Below are positions 10,144 to 18,277 of a DNA stretch of 64,000 bases, piece after piece. This stretch comes from Blastococcus sp. CPCC 205250. Its GTDB lineage: Bacteria; Actinomycetota; Actinomycetes; Mycobacteriales; Geodermatophilaceae. The translations under genes and the position numbers were made by a program. The first letter of the stretch is position 1, and each line of letters opens with the position of its first letter. Location: NCBI RefSeq assembly GCF_019799925.1, contig NZ_JABGCG010000007.1, positions 186,001 to 250,000 on the forward strand. The letters are read 5' to 3'. The notes under the pieces are model-generated. The model made no database searches and was not told the DNA's origin. It was given only the letters and a program-made list of their open reading frames with translations.

Positions 10144-10473
10144 TCAGGCGGCGCGACCGCCGAACAACCGCCGCCAGCCCCGCGCGCGCTCGGGTTCCGG
10201 CGCCGCGTCGGGAGCGCGCGAGGGCTCCGTCGAGGTCGAGCCCGGCCAGCCCACCGGCGATCCCGCCGGGGCGCCGTCGCCCTCGCGGCCCGGCCAGCCG
10301 ACCGGGCTCCCCTGCTGCTCGCCGCCGTCCTCGGCGTGCCGGGCACCGGCGTCCTCCGCCTCGGCCGTTCCGCGCCGGGCCAGCGCCGCCGCGACGACGG
10401 GGTCGACGGCCGCGCCCAGCGGCGCCGCGTGCCTACCCACCGTGATCAGCTCCGAACAGGTCCATGGCTGCAT
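10144..10473 (-). CDS. Hypothetical small protein with SPVGWPG repeats
   Basis: A 109-residue acidic, Ala/Gly/Pro-rich protein. The N-terminus (ELITVGRHAAPLGAAVDPVV) looks ordered; the middle is low complexity and has two copies of GSPVGWPG separated by about 15 residues; the C-terminus ends in basic WRRLFGGRAA. No family is recognised. Support for it being real comes from the hairpin directly after its stop and a terminator before its start. The start could be internal. Confidence 0.5.
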   Translation of the reverse strand: MQPWTCSELITVGRHAAPLGAAVDPVVAAALARRGTAEAEDAGARHAEDGGEQQGSPVGWPGREGDGAPAGSPVGWPGSTSTEPSRAPDAAPEPERARGWRRLFGGRAA

Positions 10474-10549
10474 CCCAGCACGGACCCGGGCGATCCGTCA
10501 TCCGTCGACGTCCCCCGACCGGGTTCCCCTCACCCGGAGTGACCACACG

Positions 10550-10575
10550 GGCCGCGTCCGGGAGGGGACGCGGCC
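10550..10575 (-). terminator. Terminator hairpin after the cytochrome c maturation operon
   Basis: A perfect 10-bp stem, GGCCGCGTCC with GGACGCGGCC, around a 6-nt loop. It lies 25 bp past the ccsB stop in the direction of transcription. Confidence 0.65.
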
Positions 10576-10599
10576 GGAGGGCTCACCGGATGCAGGGGC

Positions 10600-11565
10600 T
10601 CACTCGACGCCGGCGTAGCTGTGCAGGCCGGTGGACACCATGTTCACGTACAGCAGGTTGAAGACCATCACGCCGAGGCCGACGACGTTGACCCAGGCCG
10701 CGGCCCGGCCCCGCCAGCCCGCGGTGGTGCGGGCGTGCAGGTAGGCGGCGTAGACGACCCACGCGATGAAGGCCCAGGTCTCCTTGGGGTCCCAGCCCCA
10801 GAACCGGCCCCAGGCGCTCTCGGCCCAGATCGCGCCGGCGATGACCGCGAACGTCCAGATCGGGAAGCCGAACACGGCCGTGCGGTGGGCCACCCGGTCG
10901 ATGGCGACCGGGGAGGGCAGCCGGTCGAGCAGGCCGCCCGCGGTGGCCGTCCCCGCGGCGACGCGGGCGTCGTGCCGCACGCGCAGCAGGTACATCACGC
11001 TGGCGATGCCGCTGACGAAGAAGATGCCGAAGCCCAGGATCGCCGTCGAGACGTGCACGGCCAGCCAGCTCGAGCGCAGGGCCGCCACCAGCGGGCCGGC
11101 CTCGGCGTAGAGGAAGAGCCCGATCGCGACCATGGAGAGCACGACCGGGGCGAGCACGAAGATCCCGAGGTGCCGCAGGGCCGGGCGGCGGACGGCCAGC
11201 ACGGCGAAGGAGACGACGGCCACGAGCACCACGGCGGTGGCGAACTCGTACATGTTGCCCCAGGGCAGCCGGTCGGCGGCCAGCCCGCGGAAGAGCAGGA
11301 CGCCGGCGTGGGCCAGCGCCCCCAGCACCGTGAGGACCATCGCCGCGGCGCCGTACCGGCGGACGTTGGGGGGCTCGGCGGCCGGCGCGGCGGTGTCCGC
11401 CGCCGGCGCGACCGGGGCCCCGGCGCCGACGAGCTCGCGCTGGGCGGCCGGGCGCGCGCCGAACGCCAGCTGGGCGCAGAAGGCGACGACCGCCAGCGAG
11501 TAGAGGCCCACGCTCACGGAGAACAACGTGTCCGAGAGATCGGCCAGGGTGGTGTCGACGGTCAC
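10600..11565 (-). CDS. ccsB: Cytochrome c biogenesis protein CcsB (CcsA/CcsB haem channel)
   Basis: An integral membrane protein of 321 residues, the haem-handling half of the system II cytochrome c synthase. It has about eight hydrophobic helices, with the Trp-rich signature WGRFWGWDPKETWAF near residue 235 in the external loop that presents haem, and conserved His in the flanking helices (LAVHVSTAI, DRVAHRT). The GTG start at 11565 overlaps the resB stop (GTGA). It works with ResB to attach haem to apocytochrome CXXCH motifs outside the membrane. It is the last gene of the operon, followed by a terminator. Called ccsA in M. tuberculosis (Rv0529). Confidence 0.93.
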   Translation of the reverse strand: MTVDTTLADLSDTLFSVSVGLYSLAVVAFCAQLAFGARPAAQRELVGAGAPVAPAADTAAPAAEPPNVRRYGAAAMVLTVLGALAHAGVLLFRGLAADRLPWGNMYEFATAVVLVAVVSFAVLAVRRPALRHLGIFVLAPVVLSMVAIGLFLYAEAGPLVAALRSSWLAVHVSTAILGFGIFFVSGIASVMYLLRVRHDARVAAGTATAGGLLDRLPSPVAIDRVAHRTAVFGFPIWTFAVIAGAIWAESAWGRFWGWDPKETWAFIAWVVYAAYLHARTTAGWRGRAAAWVNVVGLGVMVFNLLYVNMVSTGLHSYAGVE

Positions 11566-13205
11566 GGGGTGGGGACCTCCGGGTCCGGGGGAGCCCCGCC
11601 GGCCGGCGGGGTCGGTCGTGCGGGGACGCGGGCGGCCAGGGCGGCCCGCAGGTCGTCGGTCAGCGCCGTGAAACGCTCGCCGCCCTCTCCGCCGCCCCGC
11701 GTCAACGAGCCAACGGTCAGCACGGTACCGCCGCTCCCGGCGGCGGGTCCGACGCGGGCGAACACGCGCTCGCGGCGGAGCAGGAGCATGGCGAGCAGGC
11801 CGACCAGGACGGCGATGGCGGAGACCAGCACCCACACCTGACCGGGGTCGTGCGACAGCTGGAGGGCGGCGAACTGGCTGTAGCCGGTGAAGGTGATCGC
11901 CGTGCCGTCGGGCAGCGTCAGCGTCTCGCCGATGGCGAGGTTGGCCGACCCGACCCGGCTCAGCGCCCCGCGGTCGATCTGCTCGGCGTCGATCGAGTAC
12001 ACCGACTGCGGCCGGCCGGTGTCCAGGCCGAGGTACCCCTGGTAGGCGACGATCGCGACCTGCGGCTCCAGCGGGCGGGGGTCGACGCTGGTGAGGATGC
12101 CGTTCTGGACCACGCCGGTGGGGGCGAAGAAGCCCTGGATGGCGAGCTGGGAGTCCGCGTCGCCGTTGAGGTCGGGGAGCTTGAGCGCACCCTCGCTGGC
12201 CATCGTCGACTGCTCGGTCGGGAGGAACGGCGCCGAGACGTCCTCGACGGTCCGCCCGCCGGGCGTGACGACGGTGAACCGCGGCGCGTAGCCGTGCCCG
12301 GTCAGGTAGACGCGGGCGCCGTCGGCCCGCAGCGGGTCGTTCACCCCGATGGTCTGGGGACGGCCCTCCTCGCCGGGGCCGCCGAAGAGGATGTCGGCGC
12401 GGAACGAGGAGGCGGTGAGGTCGTCCTCGTACTCGGCGCGGAAGTCCTCCAGGTCGACGCACAGCGGGGCGAGGTCGCCGCCCTCCACCAGCGGGCCGGA
12501 GGAGTAGGTGTCGTACTGCTGGAAGACGTTGCAGAAGCCCTGGCCCTCGGTCACCAGGATGCTGCCCTCGTACCCCCAGAGCTTGCCGCCGGCCAGGGCG
12601 ACCAGCAGCGCCACCAGGGAGAGGTGGAACAGCAGGTTGCCGGCCTCTTTGGCGTAGCCCTTCTCCGCGGACAGCTCGGGGCCGCCCGGGCCCTCGCGGC
12701 GGACGACGCGGTAGCGCCGGACCCGCAGCTCCTCGTCGACGGCGTCGAGGGCGGCGGTGCCCTCGAGCGGGGTGTCGACCCGGGCCGAGTCCGGCAGCCG
12801 CAGCAGGTTGCGCGGCGCCGCCGGCGGGGGCGTGCGCAGGGCGCGGTAGTGCTCCGCGGCCCGGGGCAGCACGCACCCGACGAGGGAGACGAACAGCAGC
12901 AGGTAGACCGCGGCGAACCACGGCGAGCTGAAGACGTCGAACAGGTAGAAGCGGTCGAGCACCGGCGCGAGCGTCGGGTGGTCGGCGAAGTACCGGGCGA
13001 CGGCCGACTGCGACAGCGACCGCTGGGGCAGCAGCGACCCCGGGATCGCGGCCAGCGCGAGCAGGAACAGCAGGATGATCGCCGTCCGCATCGCGGTGAG
13101 CCGGCGCCACCAGCGCACCCACAGGTTCCACGCCCGGCGACCGGCCGAGGGCCGGGCGGGCGGCGGCGGGGCGGGGGCCTCGCGCGGCGGGGCGGTGACG
13201 GTCAC
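11562..13205 (-). CDS. resB: Cytochrome c biogenesis protein ResB (Ccs1)
   Basis: A 547-residue membrane protein, partner of CcsB in system II haem ligation. Visible parts are an N-terminal Pro/Ala-rich leader, a first helix after WWRRLTAMRTAIILLF, a second around residue 90, LFHLSLVALLVAL near 190, a long extracytoplasmic domain (about 210-450), and a last helix near 455-475 (VLVSAIAVLVGLLAML) before a cytoplasmic Gly/Pro tail. The extracytoplasmic part carries QGFCNVFQQYDTY and LCVDLEDF. The GTG at 13205 is fixed by overlap with the ccdA stop. Confidence 0.92.
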   Translation of the reverse strand: MTVTAPPREAPAPPPPARPSAGRRAWNLWVRWWRRLTAMRTAIILLFLLALAAIPGSLLPQRSLSQSAVARYFADHPTLAPVLDRFYLFDVFSSPWFAAVYLLLFVSLVGCVLPRAAEHYRALRTPPPAAPRNLLRLPDSARVDTPLEGTAALDAVDEELRVRRYRVVRREGPGGPELSAEKGYAKEAGNLLFHLSLVALLVALAGGKLWGYEGSILVTEGQGFCNVFQQYDTYSSGPLVEGGDLAPLCVDLEDFRAEYEDDLTASSFRADILFGGPGEEGRPQTIGVNDPLRADGARVYLTGHGYAPRFTVVTPGGRTVEDVSAPFLPTEQSTMASEGALKLPDLNGDADSQLAIQGFFAPTGVVQNGILTSVDPRPLEPQVAIVAYQGYLGLDTGRPQSVYSIDAEQIDRGALSRVGSANLAIGETLTLPDGTAITFTGYSQFAALQLSHDPGQVWVLVSAIAVLVGLLAMLLLRRERVFARVGPAAGSGGTVLTVGSLTRGGGEGGERFTALTDDLRAALAARVPARPTPPAGGAPPDPEVPTP

Positions 13206-14023
13206 AGCGAGGACCCGATCCCGGTCTCGGCCGCCCACGAGCGCAGCCAGCCCATCATCTCGGCCCACGCGCCGGTGACGAGCAGGAGACCGACGAGCAC
13301 GAGCAGCCCGCCGCCGACCTGGGTCACGGTGCGGGCGTGCCGGCGCAGGAACGACGTCGCGCCCAGCGCCCAGCGCGCGCCGAGGGCCACCAGCACGAAG
13401 GGGACGCCGAGGCCGACGCAGTACGCCACGGACAGGAACGCCCCCCGGCCGGCGGTGCCCTCCGCGTAGGCGAGGGAGAGGACGGCGCCCAGCGTGGGGC
13501 CGAGGCACGGCGTCCAGCCCAGCCCGAACACGATGCCCAGCAGTGGCGCGCCGACCAGGCCGGTGGCCGGCCGCAGCGACAGCCGCTTGGTGCGCTGCAG
13601 GAGCGGGAGCCAGCCGAGGAAGCCCAGGCCGACGACGATCACCAGCACGCCCATGACGCGGGTGATGACCTCGTCGTGGACCAGCAGCAGGCGGCCGAGG
13701 CTGCCGGCGGCGGTGCCCAGCGTGACGAAGACGGCGGTGAACCCGAGGACGAACAGCAGCGCGCCCAGCACCATCTGGCGGCGGCCGGTGCGCTGGTCGG
13801 CGGCGGTCGCCGTGGCCGTCGCCGTCGTCGTCGCCCCACCCCCGGCGGCCGGAGCGGCGTCGTCGGTCCGCGTGCCCGCGAGCCCCGCGACGTAGGACAG
13901 GTAGCCCGGCACGAGCGGGAGCACGCACGGGGAGGCAAAGCTGATCAGCCCGACCAGCGCGGCCACGGCCGCGGCGACGAGGAGCGGGCCGTCGGTGACC
14001 AGGCCGCTGAAGGTCTCCCCCAC
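13202..14023 (-). CDS. ccdA: Cytochrome c biogenesis protein CcdA (DsbD-type thiol carrier)
   Basis: A 273-residue membrane protein with six helices that carries reducing equivalents from cytoplasmic thioredoxin to the extracytoplasmic thioredoxin next door. The two redox cysteines are in ASPCVLPLVPGY (helix 1) and GWTPCLGPTLG (helix 4). An Ala/Thr-rich low-complexity loop near residues 55-80 (ATTTATATATAAD) is a local oddity. The GTG at 14023 is one base from the stop of the upstream lipoprotein gene. Confidence 0.93.
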   Translation of the reverse strand: MGETFSGLVTDGPLLVAAAVAALVGLISFASPCVLPLVPGYLSYVAGLAGTRTDDAAPAAGGGATTTATATATAADQRTGRRQMVLGALLFVLGFTAVFVTLGTAAGSLGRLLLVHDEVITRVMGVLVIVVGLGFLGWLPLLQRTKRLSLRPATGLVGAPLLGIVFGLGWTPCLGPTLGAVLSLAYAEGTAGRGAFLSVAYCVGLGVPFVLVALGARWALGATSFLRRHARTVTQVGGGLLVLVGLLLVTGAWAEMMGWLRSWAAETGIGSSL

Positions 14024-14024
14024 G

Positions 14025-14621
14025 TCAGCCCTCCCCGAGCAGCCGGTCGAGCACGGTGCGCAGGTCCTCCTCGGGCACCACCGCGGTGTACACGGCGGCG
14101 ACCCGGCCCTGCTGGTCGAGCACGATGGTGGAGGGGATGGCGTTGGCCGGGTAGTCCCGGAACGCCAGCGCCACCTCGCTCCGGGGGTCGAACAGCGACG
14201 GGAACTCGACGCCGAAGCGCTCGAGGAAGTCCACGGCGAGCTGCTCGCTGTCCTTGACGTTGAGCCCGAGGAACTGCACGCCCCGGTCGCGGAAGTCGGC
14301 GTAGACGGCCTGGAACTCCGGCGTCTCGTCCCGGCAGGGCCCGCACCACGACGCCCAGAAGTTCAGGACGGCGACGTCGCCGGTCAGGTCGGCGGAGTCG
14401 AAGTCGCCGCCGTCCAGCAGCTCGCCGCGGAACCCCGGCGCGGTCGCCCGCTCGTCCTCGGGGATGACCTCGCCCGCCGGGGTGCCGGCCTCGAAGCGGA
14501 ACTCCCCGCCGTTGTTGACGTCGACGGCCGACCCCTCGCCGGTCGTGCAGCCGGCGAGCAGGAGGGCGCCGGCCAGCGCGGGCAGCAGCCGCCTCCCGAG
14601 GTGGCTCCGTGGGGTGGTCAT
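14025..14621 (-). CDS. TlpA/ResA-like thioredoxin lipoprotein
   Basis: A 198-residue exported redoxin. It has a lipoprotein signal peptide with lipobox LLAGC near residue 25, a short linker, then a TlpA-like domain with the active site ASWCGPCRDE near residue 92 and the cis-Pro in NAIPSTIVLD. It should keep apocytochrome c haem-site cysteines reduced, taking electrons from CcdA. The ATG at 14621 overlaps the stop of the upstream phosphatase gene (ATGA). It corresponds to Rv0526 in the conserved actinobacterial order. Confidence 0.92.
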   Translation of the reverse strand: MTTPRSHLGRRLLPALAGALLLAGCTTGEGSAVDVNNGGEFRFEAGTPAGEVIPEDERATAPGFRGELLDGGDFDSADLTGDVAVLNFWASWCGPCRDETPEFQAVYADFRDRGVQFLGLNVKDSEQLAVDFLERFGVEFPSLFDPRSEVALAFRDYPANAIPSTIVLDQQGRVAAVYTAVVPEEDLRTVLDRLLGEG

Positions 14622-15265
14622 GCGCCCGGCACCGCGTCGGGGTCGGTGGCGCCGGCAGGCTCGGCGTAGGTGACGCCGGCGTACCGGTCGCCCTGGAACG
14701 TCACCGAGGTGACGCTGGCCAGGGCGCACTCCCGCCGCCGCGGGTCGTGCACGAAGCTGCGCCCCTCCAGGTGCAGCCGCAGCGTCCAGATCGGCAACTG
14801 GTGGCTGACGCACACCGCCGCCGAGCCGCGGGCGGCGTCGCGGGCCGCCTCGACCGCGCGCAGCATCCGCGCGGCGATCTCGACGTAGGGCTCGCCCCAG
14901 GACGGCCGGAACGGGTTGCGCAGCTTCCACCAGTGGCGGGGGTCGCGCAGCGCGCCGTCGCCGACGGCCACGCGCAGGCCCTCGAAGTCGCTGGCGGCCT
15001 CGATGAGCCGCTCGTCGGTGGCGACCGGCAGGCCGAGGGCCTCGGCGATCGGCGCCGCGGTCTGCTGGGCGCGCTCCAGGGGGCTGGCCACCAGGTGGGT
15101 GACCGGCGGGTCCGCGGCGACACCGGTGAACCACCGCGCCGCGTCGCGGGCCATCTCCTCGCCCGCGTCCGACAGCCGGTACCCGGGTAGCCGGCCGTAG
15201 AGCACCTTGGCCGGGTTGTGCACCTCGCCGTGGCGCAGCAGGTGGACGACGGTCGTGTCGCTCAT
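14618..15265 (-). CDS. Histidine phosphatase family protein
   Basis: A 215-residue member of the phosphoglycerate mutase-like superfamily. The catalytic site is clear: LLRHGEVHNP near residue 10 (phosphorylated His), SPLERAQQTA, a Glu in ERLIEAASDFEG, and VSHQLPIW near residue 150 (second His). The length and the lack of mutase insertions indicate a phosphatase rather than glycolytic mutase; the substrate is unknown. Position between hemL and the thioredoxin lipoprotein matches Rv0525. The ATG at 15265 overlaps the hemL stop by one base. Confidence 0.88.
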   Translation of the reverse strand: MSDTTVVHLLRHGEVHNPAKVLYGRLPGYRLSDAGEEMARDAARWFTGVAADPPVTHLVASPLERAQQTAAPIAEALGLPVATDERLIEAASDFEGLRVAVGDGALRDPRHWWKLRNPFRPSWGEPYVEIAARMLRAVEAARDAARGSAAVCVSHQLPIWTLRLHLEGRSFVHDPRRRECALASVTSVTFQGDRYAGVTYAEPAGATDPDAVPGA

Positions 15266-16644
15266 CAGGTGCTGACCTCGCTCGGGTCCTGACCGGTCGC
15301 GCGCGGCGCGTCCTCCGGGGTCGCCTCGGCGGCGGCCCGGGCGGCGGCGGGCAGCGCGTCGAGCACGTGCTCGACCGCGGCGTCGTCCAGCGCGGCGCTG
15401 ACGAACCACGCCTCGAACGCCGAGGGCGGCAGGTAGACCCCGCGGCTGAGCAGGGCGTGGAAGAAGGCGGTGTAGCGGAAGGTCTCCTGGCTGCGGGCGT
15501 CGTCGAAGTCGCGCACCTGCCGCTCGTCGGGGACGAAGAACACCGAGAACATCGACCCGGCCTGCTGCACCCGGTGCGGCACGCCCGCGGCGAACAGCGC
15601 GGCGCTCGCGGCACCGCGCAGGGTCACCGCCACCTCGTCGCAGCGGGCGTAGACCTCGTCGGTGCACAGCCGCAGCGTGGTGAGCCCCGCGGCGACGGCC
15701 ACCGGATTCCCGGACAGCGTGCCCGCCTGATACACCGGCCCGGACGGCGCCAGCTGGGCCATCAGGTCCGCGCGGCCGCCGAACGCCGCCGCGGGCAGGC
15801 CGCCGCCCATGACCTTGCCGAAGGTGAACAGGTCGGCGTCGACCGGGTCCAGGCCGTACCAGCCCGAGCGCGAGACCCGGAAGCCGGTCATGACCTCGTC
15901 GAGGACCAGCAGCGCGCCGTGCTCGGCGGTGATCCGGCGCAGCTCGCCGTTGAACCCCGCCAGCGGCGGGACGACGCCCATGTTCCCCGGCGAGGCCTCG
16001 CTGATGACGCAGGCGATGTCGGCCCCGCGCTCGGCGAAGACGGCCTCGACCGCGGCCACGTCGTTGTAGGGCAGGACCACGGTGTCCGCCGCGGCCCCGG
16101 TGGTGACGCCGGGGGTGTCGGGCAGGCCGAGGGTGGCCACGCCGGAGCCGGCCGCGGCCAGCAGCGCGTCGACGTGACCGTGGTAGCAGCCGGCGAACTT
16201 CACGACGAGCCGCCGGCCGGTGGCGCCGCGGGCCAGCCGGATCGCCGAGAGCACGGCCTCGGTGCCGGAGTTGACCAGCCGCACCCGCTCGACCGGCGGC
16301 ATGCGCGCGATGATCTCGTCGGCCAGGTCCAGCTCGCCCTCGGTGGGGGCGCCGAAGGACGTGCCCCGGCGGGCGGCGGCGGTGACCGCCTCGACCACGG
16401 CCGGGTGCGCGTGCCCGAGGATCAGCGGCCCCCACGAGGAGACGAGGTCGACGTAGCGGCGGCCGTCGGCGTCGGTGATCCACGGCCCCTGGCCGGAGGC
16501 CATGAAGCGGGGGGTGCCGCCGACGGCGCGGAAGGCCCGCACCGGGCTGTTCACCCCGCCCGGCGTGACCCGCTGACCGCGGGCGAAGAGCTCGGCGGAG
16601 ACCGGGGCCTCGTAGGGGTACACGGAACTGTCCAGCGAGGTCAC
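15265..16644 (-). CDS. hemL: Glutamate-1-semialdehyde 2,1-aminomutase
   Basis: A PLP enzyme of 459 residues that converts glutamate-1-semialdehyde to 5-aminolevulinate, the second step of the C5 haem pathway begun by HemA at 20901. Marks are [48 protein letters not shown], and the PLP Lys in [12 protein letters not shown] near residue 270. GNMGVV is kept although the preceding residues read SEASP. The extra C-terminal 20 residues are low complexity. The GTG start overlaps the upstream stop (GTGA). Confidence 0.95.
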   Translation of the reverse strand: MTSLDSSVYPYEAPVSAELFARGQRVTPGGVNSPVRAFRAVGGTPRFMASGQGPWITDADGRRYVDLVSSWGPLILGHAHPAVVEAVTAAARRGTSFGAPTEGELDLADEIIARMPPVERVRLVNSGTEAVLSAIRLARGATGRRLVVKFAGCYHGHVDALLAAAGSGVATLGLPDTPGVTTGAAADTVVLPYNDVAAVEAVFAERGADIACVISEASPGNMGVVPPLAGFNGELRRITAEHGALLVLDEVMTGFRVSRSGWYGLDPVDADLFTFGKVMGGGLPAAAFGGRADLMAQLAPSGPVYQAGTLSGNPVAVAAGLTTLRLCTDEVYARCDEVAVTLRGAASAALFAAGVPHRVQQAGSMFSVFFVPDERQVRDFDDARSQETFRYTAFFHALLSRGVYLPPSAFEAWFVSAALDDAAVEHVLDALPAAARAAAEATPEDAPRATGQDPSEVST

Positions 16645-17204
16645 CCCCCCAGTGTCCCCTCCGTACCGGGGGAGCCGGGTGAGGCCCCCGTCTCACCCGG
16701 GTCCGTCCCGTCCGGCCCTGCGGGCGCCGCGGAGAGCAGCGCCCGGGTGAGCGCGTCCGGGTCGCCGGTCGGCACCAGGACCGTCCGGCCGTCGGCCAGC
16801 CGCAGCGGCAGGCCGGTGCGGCCGCGCGGCAGCGACCAGCCGCCGCCGAGCACCGGGGCGCCGGCGTCGACACCCGCCTCGCCCTCGCGGACGGCGCGCA
16901 GGTGCGCGGTGTCGACGTCGGCCAGCGGCACCCGCTCGCGGCCCACGGTGAGCGCCGGCCCGCCGCCCGCGCCGGCGGCGTCGCCGTCGTCGGTCCCGCT
17001 GACGCGCACCGTCCACATCCGCCGCGCCGAGAGCGCCCCGGCCGCGACGATGCCGAGGACGGCGACCAGCGCCAGCGCCCACAGCAGCGGCGGCACGTCC
17101 GGGCCGGGCAGTACGACGTCCATCACCAGCAGCAGCCCGAGGGCCCCGGCGACGAGCCAGAAGGGCCGCCAGGAGCCGCCCGGCTCCACGTAGTCGGCGT
17201 CCAT
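16641..17204 (-). CDS. Two-helix membrane protein, possibly DUF3093-like
   Basis: A 187-residue protein with two hydrophobic helices (about 14-31 and 38-58) followed by a soluble C-terminal domain ([20 protein letters not shown], then [19 protein letters not shown]) and a Pro/Gly-rich tail. The arrangement recalls DUF3093 proteins, which have the same two helices and a PH-like domain, but I am not sure. It lies between hemB and hemL on the same strand. A 14-bp repeat (17194-17207 and 17211-17224) duplicates the start context, so a 5-codon ORF ends exactly at this ATG. Confidence 0.7.
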   Translation of the reverse strand: MDADYVEPGGSWRPFWLVAGALGLLLVMDVVLPGPDVPPLLWALALVAVLGIVAAGALSARRMWTVRVSGTDDGDAAGAGGGPALTVGRERVPLADVDTAHLRAVREGEAGVDAGAPVLGGGWSLPRGRTGLPLRLADGRTVLVPTGDPDALTRALLSAAPAGPDGTDPGETGASPGSPGTEGTLGG

Positions 17205-17260
17205 CAGGGCTCGGCGTCCATCAGCTGTCGGCGTCGGTCAGAGCAGCGGGTCGGCGGGGA

Positions 17261-18277
17261 TCAGCGGCGCAGGAGGCGGGCCGCCTCGACCGCCCAGTAG
17301 GTCAGCACGGAGCCCGCGCCGGCCCGGCGGATCGCGGTCAGCGTCTCCAGGATGGCCCGCTCGCGGTCGACCCAGCCGTTGGCCGCGGCGGCCTCCACCA
17401 TCGCGTACTCGCCGCTGACCTGGTAGGCGCTGACCGGCACCCGGACCTCGTCGGCGACCCGCGCGATGACGTCGAGGTAGGCCAGCGCCGGCTTCACCAT
17501 CACCGCGTCGGCGCCCTCGGCGAGGTCCTGCGCGACCTCCCGCAGCGCCTCGTCGGCGTTGGGCGGGTCCATCTGGTACGTCGAGCGGTCGCCGAACTGC
17601 GGCGCACCCTCGGCCGCCTCGCGGAACGGGCCGTAGAAGCAGGACGCGTACTTGGCCGCGTAGGCCAGCACCGGCAGCTCGGTGTACCCGCCGCCGTCCA
17701 GCGCCCGGCGGATGGCCGCGACCTGGCCGTCCATCATCCCGCTGGGGGCGATGACGTGGGCCCCGGCCTGGGCCTGGGCCAGCGCGACAGCGGCGTACCG
17801 GTCCAGCGTCGGGTCGTTGTCGACGACCATCGCCCCGCCCTGCCCCCGGGCCGGGGTGACCACGCCGCAGTGCCCGTGGTCGGTGTACTCGCACAGGCAC
17901 AGGTCGGCCATGAGCACCAGCTCGTCACCCAGGTCGGCGCGCAGCTGCTGCAGAGCCACGTTGACCACGCCGTCGGCGGCGTCGGCCTGCGAGCCCACCG
18001 GGTCCTTGTCCGCGGGGATCCCGAACAGGATGAGCCCGCTGATGCCGGCCTCGGCGGCCTCGTGCGCGGCCTTGCGCAGCGAGTCCTGGGTGTGCTGGAC
18101 GACGCCGGGCATCGAGCCGATCGGCTGCGGGTCGTCGATGCCCTCCTTGACGAACACCGGCAGCACGAGGTCGGCCGGCGACAGCCGCGTCTGCGCGGTC
18201 AGCCGCCGCAGCGCGGGCGTCGACCGCAGCCGACGCCCGCGCGCGAAGCCCGGGTGCGCCCCGCCGGAGGACGTCAC
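17261..18277 (-). CDS. hemB: Delta-aminolevulinic acid dehydratase (porphobilinogen synthase)
   Basis: Condenses two 5-aminolevulinate molecules into porphobilinogen. The 338 residues carry a Cys-rich active-site metal motif, MADLCLCEYTDHGHCG (three Cys), typical of zinc-dependent enzymes, and the two Schiff-base lysines in AYAAKYASCFYGPFRE and AVMVKPALAYLDVI. The GTG at 18277 overlaps the hemD stop (GTGA). It is the last gene of the rex-hemA-hemC-hemD-hemB run, matching Rv0512 and the Streptomyces order. Confidence 0.95.
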   Translation of the reverse strand: MTSSGGAHPGFARGRRLRSTPALRRLTAQTRLSPADLVLPVFVKEGIDDPQPIGSMPGVVQHTQDSLRKAAHEAAEAGISGLILFGIPADKDPVGSQADAADGVVNVALQQLRADLGDELVLMADLCLCEYTDHGHCGVVTPARGQGGAMVVDNDPTLDRYAAVALAQAQAGAHVIAPSGMMDGQVAAIRRALDGGGYTELPVLAYAAKYASCFYGPFREAAEGAPQFGDRSTYQMDPPNADEALREVAQDLAEGADAVMVKPALAYLDVIARVADEVRVPVSAYQVSGEYAMVEAAAANGWVDRERAILETLTAIRRAGAGSVLTYWAVEAARLLRR

